Assembly (NCBI GenBank): GCA_030597865.1
Contig: JAUVQZ010000023.1
Coordinates: 1 to 19,293 of the forward strand
DNA length: 19,293 bases
Reading direction: 5' to 3'
DNA from: Pseudomonadota bacterium
GTDB taxonomy: Bacteria; Desulfobacterota; Desulfobulbia; Desulfobulbales; SURF-16
Shown: in pieces, positions 1 to 7,884 of the stretch
How the letters are laid out: every line of letters begins with the position of its first letter
Position numbering within the stretch: the first letter of the stretch is position 1
Program-made: the position numbers and the translations under genes
The notes under the pieces: generated by a model
The model's database searches: none
What the model was told of the DNA's origin: nothing
What the model saw: the letters and a program-made list of their open reading frames with translations, nothing else

Positions 1-1363
1 AGGACCTTTCAAATTGCCCCATGACAAAACGAAAGCCTTGTGGATGGGGATGACGGCTCATAATTCCGGCCAGCCGCAGCCGTTGAGCCTGTCCCGGCAA
101 CCCACCGGCAATCCCAACAAGCCTGCCAATATCTATAAAAGTTTCCACGGAAAGGGCGACCAAGGCCTGGTGTAGAGAAGCCATCAGCGGTGTATTGCCA
201 TCATCAGCCCACCCCTGGGTAAGCCTGGCCAACTCATCAAGCAATAGGCCGCCCGCTGCCTCTGAGTCAATTTCCGCCAGCAGGGAATAGACCTGTTTTC
301 GGATCTGTTGATCATACAATTCCGGTTCACCGGCTGTTTCCCGGGGTGTTTTATAGCCAGACTGCCCTGGCACCGAAGGGCTGGTCAGAACCTGGGTCAA
401 CAGGGGAATCACCCCATCTTTTTTCTCTGCAAAGAGGCTATGGCCCTTGAGATGGGTGAAGAGTTGCGTGAGGTCCTGAGTATAAAATGGCCCCCATGGT
501 TGCCTGGAAAGCTCGGCAAGCTGCTCCAAAAAAATAGCAAAGGAATCTTCATCATCATAGTGGGTTAAGGCCTGATAGATGGCGAATCTTGTTTGGCCAT
601 AACTGGTTTGAAAATAGACGACCTCCTCGCTGCGCGGCTCCATGGCAAGCACGGCCCTGAAATAGAAAAAGGCGGGTATTTTCTGCCGGGCGAAATAACC
701 GATGATATTCTGGTGCACCCCTGGCATCACCCGTTTCTGGACTGGGGTATCATGGGGCAGGGCCGCCATACCAATTGCCAGCAATGGCCCTTCAAGACCG
801 GCAAGACGGGTGGCACAGAGGGCCTTCACCAGACGGCCATACTGGTCCGGGTCATCGGCATCAAAGTCAAAAGGGGTCAGGGTCTCAAAGAAGGCCCGAC
901 TGGCATAGAGATTCTTATGGAAAAAGGAGAGAAAGGCCCTGAAAAAAAGGGGCTCGTGAAAATGGTGGATGATGGCTTTTTCAATGCGGGGATCAATACA
1001 GAGGTTGCCATCCTGGCGCAGGTAGTTACTGGCATAGGTCGTCATGCCGTCGCTGTCACCTGCGGCCAACAACTGTTGAAAGAGCTCGACATTACCGGCC
1101 AGGGCCAGGGAGGCGATGGCGGCCTGCCGTTGCCACTTTTCACCTGAAACAAGCTCGGCAAAACGGGCCTTGACCTCTTCCGGGGAGTGGGGGGCCCTGA
1201 CCACCTCCTTCAGGCTGGAAAAATAAAAACTCCGCTGAAGGCGGTATTTATCCGCCTGGGGGCATGGCTCAAGCAAGTCATCCTGATTGGCAGCCCAGCC
1301 GTGCCGAGGACCGCCAACCAGAATAAAAAGGGTAAGAAAAAAGCAGAAACAGAAGCGCTCCAT
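1..1363 (-). CDS. Secreted protein of unknown function, C-terminus beyond the window
   Basis: An open frame without stops runs from ATG at 1363 to the left edge, giving at least 454 residues. The N-terminus (MERFCFCFFLTLFILVGG...HGWA) is a typical Sec signal peptide: one Arg, a hydrophobic core of about 15 residues, and a probable cleavage site after GWA near residue 24. The mature protein is then likely periplasmic or outer-membrane associated, or a lipid-free exported protein. The rest is alanine- and leucine-rich, apparently helical, with segments such as 'ASLALAGNVELFQQLLAAGD' that recall helical-repeat (HEAT or ankyrin-like) folds, but I recognise no family. The start lies 26 bp after the hisHF stop on the same strand, preceded by a weak AGGTAG site, so it is probably cotranscribed with hisHF. 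Nothing links it functionally to histidine synthesis. The reading frame is secure; the function is unknown. Confidence 0.8.
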   Translation of the reverse strand, partial: MERFCFCFFLTLFILVGGPRHGWAANQDDLLEPCPQADKYRLQRSFYFSSLKEVVRAPHSPEEVKARFAELVSGEKWQRQAAIASLALAGNVELFQQLLAAGDSDGMTTYASNYLRQDGNLCIDPRIEKAIIHHFHEPLFFRAFLSFFHKNLYASRAFFETLTPFDFDADDPDQYGRLVKALCATRLAGLEGPLLAIGMAALPHDTPVQKRVMPGVHQNIIGYFARQKIPAFFYFRAVLAMEPRSEEVVYFQTSYGQTRFAIYQALTHYDDEDSFAIFLEQLAELSRQPWGPFYTQDLTQLFTHLKGHSLFAEKKDGVIPLLTQVLTSPSVPGQSGYKTPRETAGEPELYDQQIRKQVYSLLAEIDSEAAGGLLLDELARLTQGWADDGNTPLMASLHQALVALSVETFIDIGRLVGIAGGLPGQAQRLRLAGIMSRHPHPQGFRFVMGQFERS

Positions 1364-1389
1364 ATGGCTACCTGGGCAATAGGCAGAGA

Positions 1390-2979
1390 TCAACGGGGCT
1401 CAATATGCTCTGCACGGAGATGCTCTTTAACCTCACTGATTTCCACCTCGTGCCGGTGAAAAATGCCGGCAGCCAGGGCGGCCTCAGCCCTGGTCTTGGA
1501 AAAAACCTCGGAAAAATGCTCGGGACATCCGGCGCCGCTTGAGGCAATAATAGGAATGGACACCGCCTCCTTGACCATATTGACGAGTTCCAGGTCAAAT
1601 CCGGAGTTGGTGCCGTCCTTATCAATGCAGTTTAAGAGAAGCTCGCCAGCCCCAAGGGCCTCGCAGGTCTGGGCCAGCTGAACCGCATCAATATCGCGTC
1701 CCTCCCTGCCGCCCCGCACCGTACACTGGTACCAGCAATACTGCTCACCGTTTGGGCCAGGATTGACAGTCTCAATGACATGGTGACTGGTCTCAGACGG
1801 ATCGCTCACATACACCCGGCGGGGATCCACCGATATCACCACGGCCTGGGCCCCATAGACATGTGAGATCTGCTCAATGGAACTCCTGCCGGACCTCTCC
1901 CCGGACTCAAGGAACTCCTCCACCGTGTAGACGGCATCTGAGCCAATGGAGATCTTGTCAGCACCGGAACGAAAATATTCAGCAGCAACATCAAGGGCCG
2001 AATAATACCTGCCCTCAGAGTCGGTAAACTCGCGAATTCCGCCACCAATGGTCAGGGGCACAAAGACGTTTTCAGAGGTGCGCTGAAGGACCTCGATCAT
2101 GGGCTGGTCCTGCATGGGAAAATCACGAAAACCGGTGATATTCAAGAAGGTGATCTCGTCAGCCCCCTCCTCATAATAACGTTTGGCCAGATCCACCGGC
2201 CTGCCAAGGTTACGAACCTCGCCCTCCTCCCGGACATCATACTGATCACCCTTGGTGACCACCAGATCACCGGCATCATTGGAGCGGACATCAAGGCAGG
2301 CGATGATCCGGCGGGCAATCCTGGGGGGCGCCCGGGTGCTGACATCTGCCGACCCGGTGGCCTGCAGATTATCGTTCTCGAGAAAATTCTTAAAGAGATT
2401 GAGACCAGCCTCACCGCTTTTTTCCGGATGAAACTGGAAGGCGGCAATATTACCCCTCTGGACGCCAGAGATAAACTCGTCACCATAGTCGGTGGTGGCA
2501 AGCACCCACTCTTTATTGGCCTCCTGTAAAGGGGCATGATAGGAGTGGACAAAGTAGAGTTTTTCATCCGCAAAGCCCGTAAACAGGGGCGAACCTTCTT
2601 TATGGATACGAATGCCGTTCCAACCTATCTGGGGCACGGCAAGCCCTCCCCCCTTAAAACGTTTGATCTGGCCCGGGATGACCCCAAGACCGGCAACCCC
2701 CAGACACTCCTCACTGCCCTCAAAAAGGGTCTGCAGACCAAGACAGATCCCCAGAAAAGGCTTATTGGCCCGGATATGGGCCAAAAGAGGCTCAATATAC
2801 CCTAAAGAGCGCAGGCGCTCCATGGCATGGCCGAAACTGCCGACTCCCGGAAAAACCAGCTTTTCCGCCGTGACTATATCCTGCGGGCCTGCGACATCCC
2901 GAATCTCGAAACCAAGCTTTCTAATAGCATTACGGACGCTGCGCACATTGCCAGCGCCGTAGTCAAGGAGAGTGATCAT
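1390..2979 (-). CDS. hisHF: Bifunctional imidazole glycerol phosphate synthase, HisH-HisF fusion
   Basis: This 529-residue protein would carry out both halves of the fifth histidine step: glutamine hydrolysis to ammonia, and cyclisation of PRFAR to imidazole glycerol phosphate plus AICAR. Residues 1 to about 205 are a class I glutamine amidotransferase, with the nucleophile Cys79 in FLGICLGLQ and the His184/Glu186 pair in FQFHPEKSG. After a short linker, residues 222-529 form the HisF (beta/alpha)8 barrel, with the catalytic-type Asp230 in ACLDVR, the phosphate-binding GGGIR loop and the LNCIDKDG motif. Most bacteria encode HisH and HisF separately. The single chain and the insertions in the barrel (for example around GRYYSALDVAAEYFRSGADK and NPGPNGE) are those of the eukaryotic HIS7/HISN4 type. 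A good ribosome site (AGAGGTG) precedes the ATG. It is divergent from dapL. Identification is firm. Confidence 0.95.
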   Translation of the reverse strand: MITLLDYGAGNVRSVRNAIRKLGFEIRDVAGPQDIVTAEKLVFPGVGSFGHAMERLRSLGYIEPLLAHIRANKPFLGICLGLQTLFEGSEECLGVAGLGVIPGQIKRFKGGGLAVPQIGWNGIRIHKEGSPLFTGFADEKLYFVHSYHAPLQEANKEWVLATTDYGDEFISGVQRGNIAAFQFHPEKSGEAGLNLFKNFLENDNLQATGSADVSTRAPPRIARRIIACLDVRSNDAGDLVVTKGDQYDVREEGEVRNLGRPVDLAKRYYEEGADEITFLNITGFRDFPMQDQPMIEVLQRTSENVFVPLTIGGGIREFTDSEGRYYSALDVAAEYFRSGADKISIGSDAVYTVEEFLESGERSGRSSIEQISHVYGAQAVVISVDPRRVYVSDPSETSHHVIETVNPGPNGEQYCWYQCTVRGGREGRDIDAVQLAQTCEALGAGELLLNCIDKDGTNSGFDLELVNMVKEAVSIPIIASSGAGCPEHFSEVFSKTRAEAALAAGIFHRHEVEISEVKEHLRAEHIEPR

Positions 2980-3091
2980 CCAGGTTCACCTCTATAAAAT
3001 CATCATAAAATGAGAGCTGCAAACAAAGAAGGCACTATAGCAGGAGAAGCGGCAAGATACCAGCCTTGAGGATGTCTTTATTCCATATCAT

Positions 3092-3105
3092 GGGCCCATG
3101 GGCCC
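3092..3105. promoter_or_regulatory. Perfect 14-bp GC-rich palindrome between hisHF and dapL
   Basis: GGGCCCATGGGCCC is its own reverse complement. Together with the two bases before it, it also reads as two tandem ATGGGCCC units (3090-3105). It lies in the 244-bp divergent region, about 113 bp upstream of the hisHF start and 44 bp upstream of the dapL -35 box. It is seen directly; a regulator-binding role is only inferred. Confidence 0.3.
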
Positions 3106-3148
3106 GCCAGTAAACCCAACAAAAAGCAGCTTGGCAGGACGCGGCCAA

Positions 3149-3177
3149 TTGACAGAAAATCACCAGTGATATATAGA
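3149..3177 (+). promoter_or_regulatory. Probable sigma70-type promoter of dapL
   Basis: A consensus TTGACA at 3149-3154 is followed after 17 bp by TATAGA at 3172-3177 (4 of 6 matches). This predicts a start near 3184 and a leader of about 40 nt before the dapL ATG. The leader holds a GAGG ribosome site 6 nt upstream of the start. Confidence 0.6.
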
Positions 3178-3223
3178 ATTGATTGCTTAATCCATATCTT
3201 AATAATTTACCATTGAGGCATCC

Positions 3224-4450
3224 ATGATTACCATCAATGAACATTATCTGAAACTGCAGGCATCCTATCTCTTCTCTGACATTGCCAAGCGGGTTGCGAC
3301 CTTCCAGGAAAATAATCCAGACAAGGACATCATCCGCCTGGGAATTGGTGATGTCACCAGACCCCTGCCCAAGGCCTGTATCACCGCCCTCCATGCCGCT
3401 GTGGATGAGATGGCAAGCGATGCCTCCTTCCACGGCTACGGCCCGGAACAAGGCTACGCCTTCCTGCGTGAGGCCATTGCCAAGCATGATTTTCAGGACC
3501 AGGGCGCCGATATCAGCGCCGATGAAATCTTTGTCAGTGACGGCGCCAAATGTGACTCCGGTAATATCCAGGAACTCTTTACCACCGATATCAAGGTAGC
3601 CCTCCCAGACCCGGTCTATCCGGTATATCTGGACACCAATGTTATGGCAGGCCGCACCGGTGTCTTTGCCGATGGCCGCTACCAGGGCATCACCTACCTT
3701 GATGCCGTAAGGTCTAATAACTTTGTGCCGGACCTGCCCAAGGAGCCGGTTGATCTCATCTACCTCTGTTTTCCCAATAACCCCACCGGCACCACCGCCA
3801 CCAAGGAAGAGCTCAAAACCTGGGTTGACTACGCCCATGAGCACAAGGCCCTGATCCTCTTTGATGCGGCCTACGAGGCCTTTATCCGCGACGAATCCCT
3901 GCCCAAATCGATCTTTGAGATTGACGGCGCCAAAGAGGTTGCCATTGAATTCAGGAGCTTCTCGAAAAATGCCGGTTTCACCGGCACCCGTTGCGCCTAC
4001 ACCGTCGTGCCAAAGGAGTGTATGGCCTTTGACAGCAAGGGCAACAAGCAGGCCGTCCATCCCCTGTGGAACCGCCGCCATTGCACCAAATTCAACGGCG
4101 TTTCCTACCCCATCCAGAAGGCAGCGGAGGCCGTGTACAGCGCCGAGGGCAAGGCCCAGACCAGGGAGCTCACCGATTATTACCTGCGTAACGCCGCCCA
4201 CATCAAGGCTGAAATCGGCAAGCTTGGTTTTGATTGCGTGGGGGGAGACAACTCTCCATATATCTGGATCGACGGCCAGGGCCGCGACTCCTGGGAGTTT
4301 TTTGACCTGCTGCTAAATACGGCCGGCGTGGTCTGTACACCGGGGGCGGGATTCGGCAAATGCGGCCAGGGCTACATCCGCCTTTCCGCCTTTAACTCCC
4401 ATGAGAATGTGGTTACAGCCATGGAAAGAATCAGCGCTGAGTTGAAATAA
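3224..4450 (+). CDS. dapL: LL-diaminopimelate aminotransferase
   Basis: This 408-residue fold-type I PLP aminotransferase would convert tetrahydrodipicolinate directly to LL-diaminopimelate with glutamate as amino donor. That bypasses the acyl-blocked DapD/DapC/DapE steps and serves lysine and peptidoglycan synthesis. Visible family features are the N-terminal IIRLGIGDVTRPLP segment, the YLCFPNNPTGTTATKEEL motif with the substrate-binding NNPTG, DAAYEAF with the cofactor Asp, and the PLP-anchoring Lys248 in SFSKNAGFTGTR. The Arg-containing C-terminal part (GQGYIRLSAF) is intact. Length fits the family at about 410 residues. The start is supported by a GAGG site and a promoter upstream, and the gene ends at a strong terminator. 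DapL occurs in plants, Chlamydiae, Desulfobacterota and some other bacteria, which fits the suggested host. Confidence 0.95.
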   Translation: MITINEHYLKLQASYLFSDIAKRVATFQENNPDKDIIRLGIGDVTRPLPKACITALHAAVDEMASDASFHGYGPEQGYAFLREAIAKHDFQDQGADISADEIFVSDGAKCDSGNIQELFTTDIKVALPDPVYPVYLDTNVMAGRTGVFADGRYQGITYLDAVRSNNFVPDLPKEPVDLIYLCFPNNPTGTTATKEELKTWVDYAHEHKALILFDAAYEAFIRDESLPKSIFEIDGAKEVAIEFRSFSKNAGFTGTRCAYTVVPKECMAFDSKGNKQAVHPLWNRRHCTKFNGVSYPIQKAAEAVYSAEGKAQTRELTDYYLRNAAHIKAEIGKLGFDCVGGDNSPYIWIDGQGRDSWEFFDLLLNTAGVVCTPGAGFGKCGQGYIRLSAFNSHENVVTAMERISAELK

Positions 4451-4468
4451 TTCCTTCATTGCCAATAC

Positions 4469-4518
4469 CAATAAAAAAGCGGCGTGACCTGGACTGGTCA
4501 CGCCGCTTTTTTTTATTG
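4469..4518. terminator. Bidirectional terminator between dapL and der
   Basis: The stem GCGGCGTGACC (4479-4489) pairs perfectly with 4496-4506 around a 6-nt loop. It is flanked by A6 on the left and T8 on the right and extended by CAAT/ATTG, so it works symmetrically for dapL (+) and der (-, ending at 4526). Confidence 0.92.
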
Positions 4519-4525
4519 AATCAAC

Positions 4526-5890
4526 TCACCCATATTTCTTCCGTTTTCGCTCCCGAAGCAGGAGTTTGATGGGGGAATTACTGAGCCCCAGCTCTTCCCG
4601 GAACTGGTTGACCAGAAAGCGATAATAGGAAAAATGGATTCCTTTTGGATAGTTGACAAAGAGAACAAAGGTGGGGGGAGAACTTGCCACCTGGGTCGTG
4701 TAGTAGAGTTTAAGGCGGCGGCCCTTATGGAGGGGCGGGGTATGGGTCTCCGTGGCCTTCTTGAGCACCTGATTCAGGGCATTGGTGGAAAAGGTGGCCG
4801 TGTACTGGCTATACACCTTATCCACCGTGGTCAAAATTTTCGTAAGCGACATACCGGTCAAGGCCGAGATCTTGATGGTGGGGGCATAGGGCATGAATTT
4901 GGTGGCCATGGCCACCTCATCCATGATCCATTTCTCCTTCTTCTTTTCGCCCCGGACCAGATCCCACTTATTGACCAGAATGAGACAGGCCCGGCCCCGC
5001 TCAAGGGCATAGCCAATCACCTTGGTGTCCTGCTCGGTGATGCCCTCACTGGCATCCACCAGCAGCAGGGCAAGGTCGCAGCGCTCCAGGGAGGAGAGGG
5101 CCCGCATGACGCTGAATTTTTCAATTTTCTCGTGCACCTTGCCCTTGCGGCGGATACCCGCCGTATCAATGAGCAGATACTGCTTGCCGTTTTTCTCAAG
5201 GAGGCTGTCCACCGAATCACGGGTGGTGCCAGGAATATCGGAAACCACCATGCGATCCTGGCCCAGAAATTTATTAATCAACGATGACTTGCCGACATTG
5301 GGACGACCGATGCAGGCAATACGGATGGCCTCCTCCGGAATGTCGCTATGCCCTTCGGAGCTCGGCAGACTGTCAAAGAAATAATCAAAAAAGGTCCGCA
5401 TGCCAAAACCATGGGACGCAGATACCGCCCACAGCTGATCAATTCCCAGCTCATAAAACTGGCTGAGAATCTCGCCCTCCTTCTCAGGGCCATCCACCTT
5501 ATTGACCAGATGATAGACCGGCTTTTTCGAGCGGCGCAACCTGCTCACCACCTCGAAATCTTCGGATAAAACGCCGCCCACACCATCCATGATATGGAGG
5601 ATAATGTCAGCCTCCTCAATGGCGGCCCAGGTCTGATCCTGGATCTGACCGGAGATAATATCATTTGTACCAAGCTCAATGCCGCCGGTATCCACCAGGA
5701 TAATCCGCCGCTCATTCCAGACCACCGGTCCATAGTGGCGATCCCTGGTCACACCCGGGGTGGGGTCGACAATGGCCTTTCTGGACTTGGTCAACCGATT
5801 AAAAAGCATTGACTTTCCGACATTAGGACGTCCCACCAGGGCAACAATGAGGGTATCCTGGCCGCGATCTTGACTTATATCTTCGTTCAT
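4526..5890 (-). CDS. der: Ribosome-assembly GTPase Der (EngA)
   Basis: This is a 454-residue essential-type GTPase with two tandem G domains, which assists 50S subunit maturation. The first G domain shows GRPNVGKS (residues 20-27), PTPGVTRD, DTGG and NKVD. The second, from about residue 190, shows GRPNVGKSSL, DIPGTTRDSVD, DTAGIRRKGK and NKWDLV. The C-terminal 90 residues form the KH-like domain (PPLHKGRRLKLYYTTQV). Both P-loops are complete and length matches the family. It starts 6 bp after the amgK stop, with only a weak AGAG site, so it is the last gene of the lpx operon and probably depends on coupled translation. It ends just before the shared terminator. Confidence 0.97.
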   Translation of the reverse strand: MNEDISQDRGQDTLIVALVGRPNVGKSMLFNRLTKSRKAIVDPTPGVTRDRHYGPVVWNERRIILVDTGGIELGTNDIISGQIQDQTWAAIEEADIILHIMDGVGGVLSEDFEVVSRLRRSKKPVYHLVNKVDGPEKEGEILSQFYELGIDQLWAVSASHGFGMRTFFDYFFDSLPSSEGHSDIPEEAIRIACIGRPNVGKSSLINKFLGQDRMVVSDIPGTTRDSVDSLLEKNGKQYLLIDTAGIRRKGKVHEKIEKFSVMRALSSLERCDLALLLVDASEGITEQDTKVIGYALERGRACLILVNKWDLVRGEKKKEKWIMDEVAMATKFMPYAPTIKISALTGMSLTKILTTVDKVYSQYTATFSTNALNQVLKKATETHTPPLHKGRRLKLYYTTQVASSPPTFVLFVNYPKGIHFSYYRFLVNQFREELGLSNSPIKLLLRERKRKKYG

Positions 5891-5896
5891 ATTTCT

Positions 5897-6997
5897 CTAA
5901 TCCGAGAGGGACTCATTGAGCTTGGTATAGGGCGCTGCCTCGTGCAGGTCGCCGCAAATATCGCCAACAAGCTCTGTAAGCCTTGGGAAGCGATCAGCCA
6001 CATCGTGCAGGCGCTCATCTAAACTTGAAGCAGCCGGCATGATATATTTTTCAAAAAAGATCTTGCCCTTCTGCTGGGACAAAAAGGCAAAGGCGCCCAG
6101 AATCTGCAAATTCCTCTGTAACGCCAAAAAGGTGTAACCACGGCGGAACTGATCCGGATCGAAATCCGGCACCAGCCGGACCGCCTGCTCAACATAATAA
6201 TCAAACACCACCCTCTGCTCCTTGGAACTTAAGGATGCATAGGGATCAATGAGCAGCGAGGCAAGATCATAGGCCAGAGGCCCCAGCCGGGCTCCTTGAA
6301 AATCAATGATCCGCACCTTGCCTTCATGCACCATGAGGTTACGGGACTGAAAGTCTCTGTGCAATAAAAAATCTGGCCGCTCCCTGGCAGCACGCCGGGC
6401 AAGCTGGACAAACTCCTGATTAAGGCCATGTTCATCAACAAACCTGCCCAGATACTCCCTGCAAAAGGCCTGGAGAAAATAGCCGGATTCACGCTGAAGC
6501 ATCAGGTCCATATCATAACTGGGCGTATCCCAGCAACAACGGCTGTCAAATCCCTTCACACCCTCAACCTGGAGTTTCAGGAGACCGTCAATGGCCTGCA
6601 GGTAAAAGGGCTGCACCTCGCTAAAACTCTGGCGCGCCACGGCCAGGGAATGGAGGTGAACATCCCCCACATCCTCAAAAAGGATAATGCGGTTTTGGCG
6701 GTCATGGCCCAGGACCCTGGGCACCGGCACCCCAAGATCAGCGAGATGACAGGCAATGGTGTAGCAGGATCTGGCCTCTGCCATTGCCCGGGGATGGGCC
6801 CGGGCCGGAAACACGGCCACACAGGGACAGTCACCGGCTACCCGGTAAAACCGTCGGTCTGATCCGTCCCCTGTAAGTGGCCGTATCTGATCGGCATCAA
6901 CCCGGCAGGGAACCTCGGCCAGGAGAGCAAGGATCAGTTCCAGGTCTCGCTCTGCCCCTGGCCCATGAGTCTCCTTTAATGATTTCGAAAAAATCAT
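5897..6997 (-). CDS. amgK: Probable sugar kinase of the APH fold, AmgK-like (MurNAc/GlcNAc anomeric kinase)
   Basis: This is a protein of about 366 residues with the aminoglycoside-phosphotransferase/choline-kinase fold. The catalytic loop LLHRDFQSRNLM carries the HxD...N residues, and RIIDFQGARLGPLAYDLASLL holds the metal-binding Asp. The N-terminal GDGSDRRFYRV is the nucleotide-binding strand-loop. A longer in-frame ORF reaches 7114, but the extra 39 residues lie wholly inside the upstream nucleotidyltransferase gene. The ATG at 6997 overlaps that gene's TGA as ATGA, a classic coupled start, so I chose it. Being paired with a MurU-like enzyme, it most likely phosphorylates MurNAc (and GlcNAc) at the anomeric carbon for cell-wall recycling, as described in Pseudomonas. 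The substrate is inferred from context, not from residues. Drug resistance is unlikely. Confidence 0.75.
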   Translation of the reverse strand: MIFSKSLKETHGPGAERDLELILALLAEVPCRVDADQIRPLTGDGSDRRFYRVAGDCPCVAVFPARAHPRAMAEARSCYTIACHLADLGVPVPRVLGHDRQNRIILFEDVGDVHLHSLAVARQSFSEVQPFYLQAIDGLLKLQVEGVKGFDSRCCWDTPSYDMDLMLQRESGYFLQAFCREYLGRFVDEHGLNQEFVQLARRAARERPDFLLHRDFQSRNLMVHEGKVRIIDFQGARLGPLAYDLASLLIDPYASLSSKEQRVVFDYYVEQAVRLVPDFDPDQFRRGYTFLALQRNLQILGAFAFLSQQKGKIFFEKYIMPAASSLDERLHDVADRFPRLTELVGDICGDLHEAAPYTKLNESLSD

Positions 6998-7860
6998 ACA
7001 ACAATGGTATCCATGAGCTGACTTCCCGGGGCAACCACTGCCCCATCCCAGACCACGACCCGGCTCAACGTAGAGCCCTCGCCAATCTGCGCCCCTTTTC
7101 CTATGGCAGCCCATTCCAGGAGATCAACCCTGGCCAGATCCAGGCCATTGGCAAGGCAAAAGGGCGATGGGGCGGCAAAGCGGGGGGCGGTGAGAAGACG
7201 GCCATGGAGTTCAAGATAATCAGCCGGCGTACCCATATCACTCCAAAAATGATTCTGCACCATAAAACTTTGGATTTTCATGCCGTTAGCCATCCACTGC
7301 CTATAACAGGTAAGAATATCATAAAAAGTGGCCCCAGGGATAATTTCCAGAAGTTGCGGCCCAAGGACATGGATACCGGTGAAGGCCTGGATGGTAACGG
7401 CTTCATCACAGGGGGTAAAGTCAATAATGGCGCCCTGGTCATCGACACTCACCTTGTTGAAACGGGGATAGTCATGGAGTACCAGGGTGGCAGGTGCATC
7501 ACCCCTGAGATGGCTATCGTATACCAGACCATAGTCGATGGTATGGTATATATCACCGTTTACCACCAAGACGGGCTCTTTGCCAAGCCACGCCATGGCA
7601 TTTCGTAAGCCGCCCCCCGTACCAAGAACCGCTGCCTCACTGAAAACTGTGACACCGCTCATCCCAGCCAAGGCCTGCTCAATCTGCCCGCCAAGATGGT
7701 GACAATTAACGGCAATCTCCTGAAAACCAGAGGCCTTCAGGTTGGCAAGGGTATGGAGAAGAAGGGGGGTGTTAAGAACAGGAAAAAGTGGTTTGGGCCG
7801 CTGATGTGTATAGGGCTGCAGCCGGGTACCAAGCCCGGCAGCAAGGACCATAGCTTTCAT
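6994..7860 (-). CDS. murU: Sugar-1-phosphate nucleotidyltransferase, probable MurNAc-1-P uridylyltransferase
   Basis: This 288-residue protein has the nucleotidyltransferase Rossmann-like fold. The N-terminal MKAMVLAAGLGTRLQPYT...KPLFPV is the NTP- and metal-binding signature. GTGGGLRNA follows at about residue 80, and LVVNGDIYHTIDY supplies the metal-binding Asp. The protein is shorter than GlmU or RmlA-type enzymes with added beta-helix domains, though the last 40 residues may form a small helix-cap (GKGAQIGEGSTLSRVVVWDGA). It overlaps the kinase gene by 4 bp and follows lpxI by 24 bp. This pairing is that of MurU/AmgK, which together make UDP-MurNAc from recycled MurNAc without MurA/MurB. 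A related activity, such as mannose- or glucose-1-phosphate transfer, cannot be excluded. Confidence 0.75.
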   Translation of the reverse strand: MKAMVLAAGLGTRLQPYTHQRPKPLFPVLNTPLLLHTLANLKASGFQEIAVNCHHLGGQIEQALAGMSGVTVFSEAAVLGTGGGLRNAMAWLGKEPVLVVNGDIYHTIDYGLVYDSHLRGDAPATLVLHDYPRFNKVSVDDQGAIIDFTPCDEAVTIQAFTGIHVLGPQLLEIIPGATFYDILTCYRQWMANGMKIQSFMVQNHFWSDMGTPADYLELHGRLLTAPRFAAPSPFCLANGLDLARVDLLEWAAIGKGAQIGEGSTLSRVVVWDGAVVAPGSQLMDTIVV

Positions 7861-7884
7861 AGAAGGTACCCATCAAAATGATAA

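Noticed and set aside
593..1147. Open frame of 184 codons on the plus strand at the left end
   Set aside because: It is antisense to the signal-peptide protein, whose frame is open over the full 1363 bp and fits directly behind hisHF. The plus-strand frame is low in coding character.
3035..4201. Long open frame of 388 codons antisense to dapL
   Set aside because: It lies opposite a clear DapL with all catalytic motifs. Its sequence is a glycine-rich mirror of a GC-biased third position and shows no recognisable domain.
5897..6997. Aminoglycoside resistance by an APH enzyme
   Set aside because: The fold is shared, but the gene overlaps a sugar nucleotidyltransferase gene within an envelope operon, which points to a sugar kinase.
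5897..7114. Extended N-terminus of the kinase from the upstream start at 7114
   Set aside because: The extra 39 residues lie wholly within the nucleotidyltransferase gene and read as out-of-frame sequence (MGCHRKRGADWRG...). The ATGA overlap gives a natural start.
6877..7608. Open frame of 243 codons opposite murU and amgK
   Set aside because: It is antisense across two recognised enzymes and lacks a ribosome site or domain.
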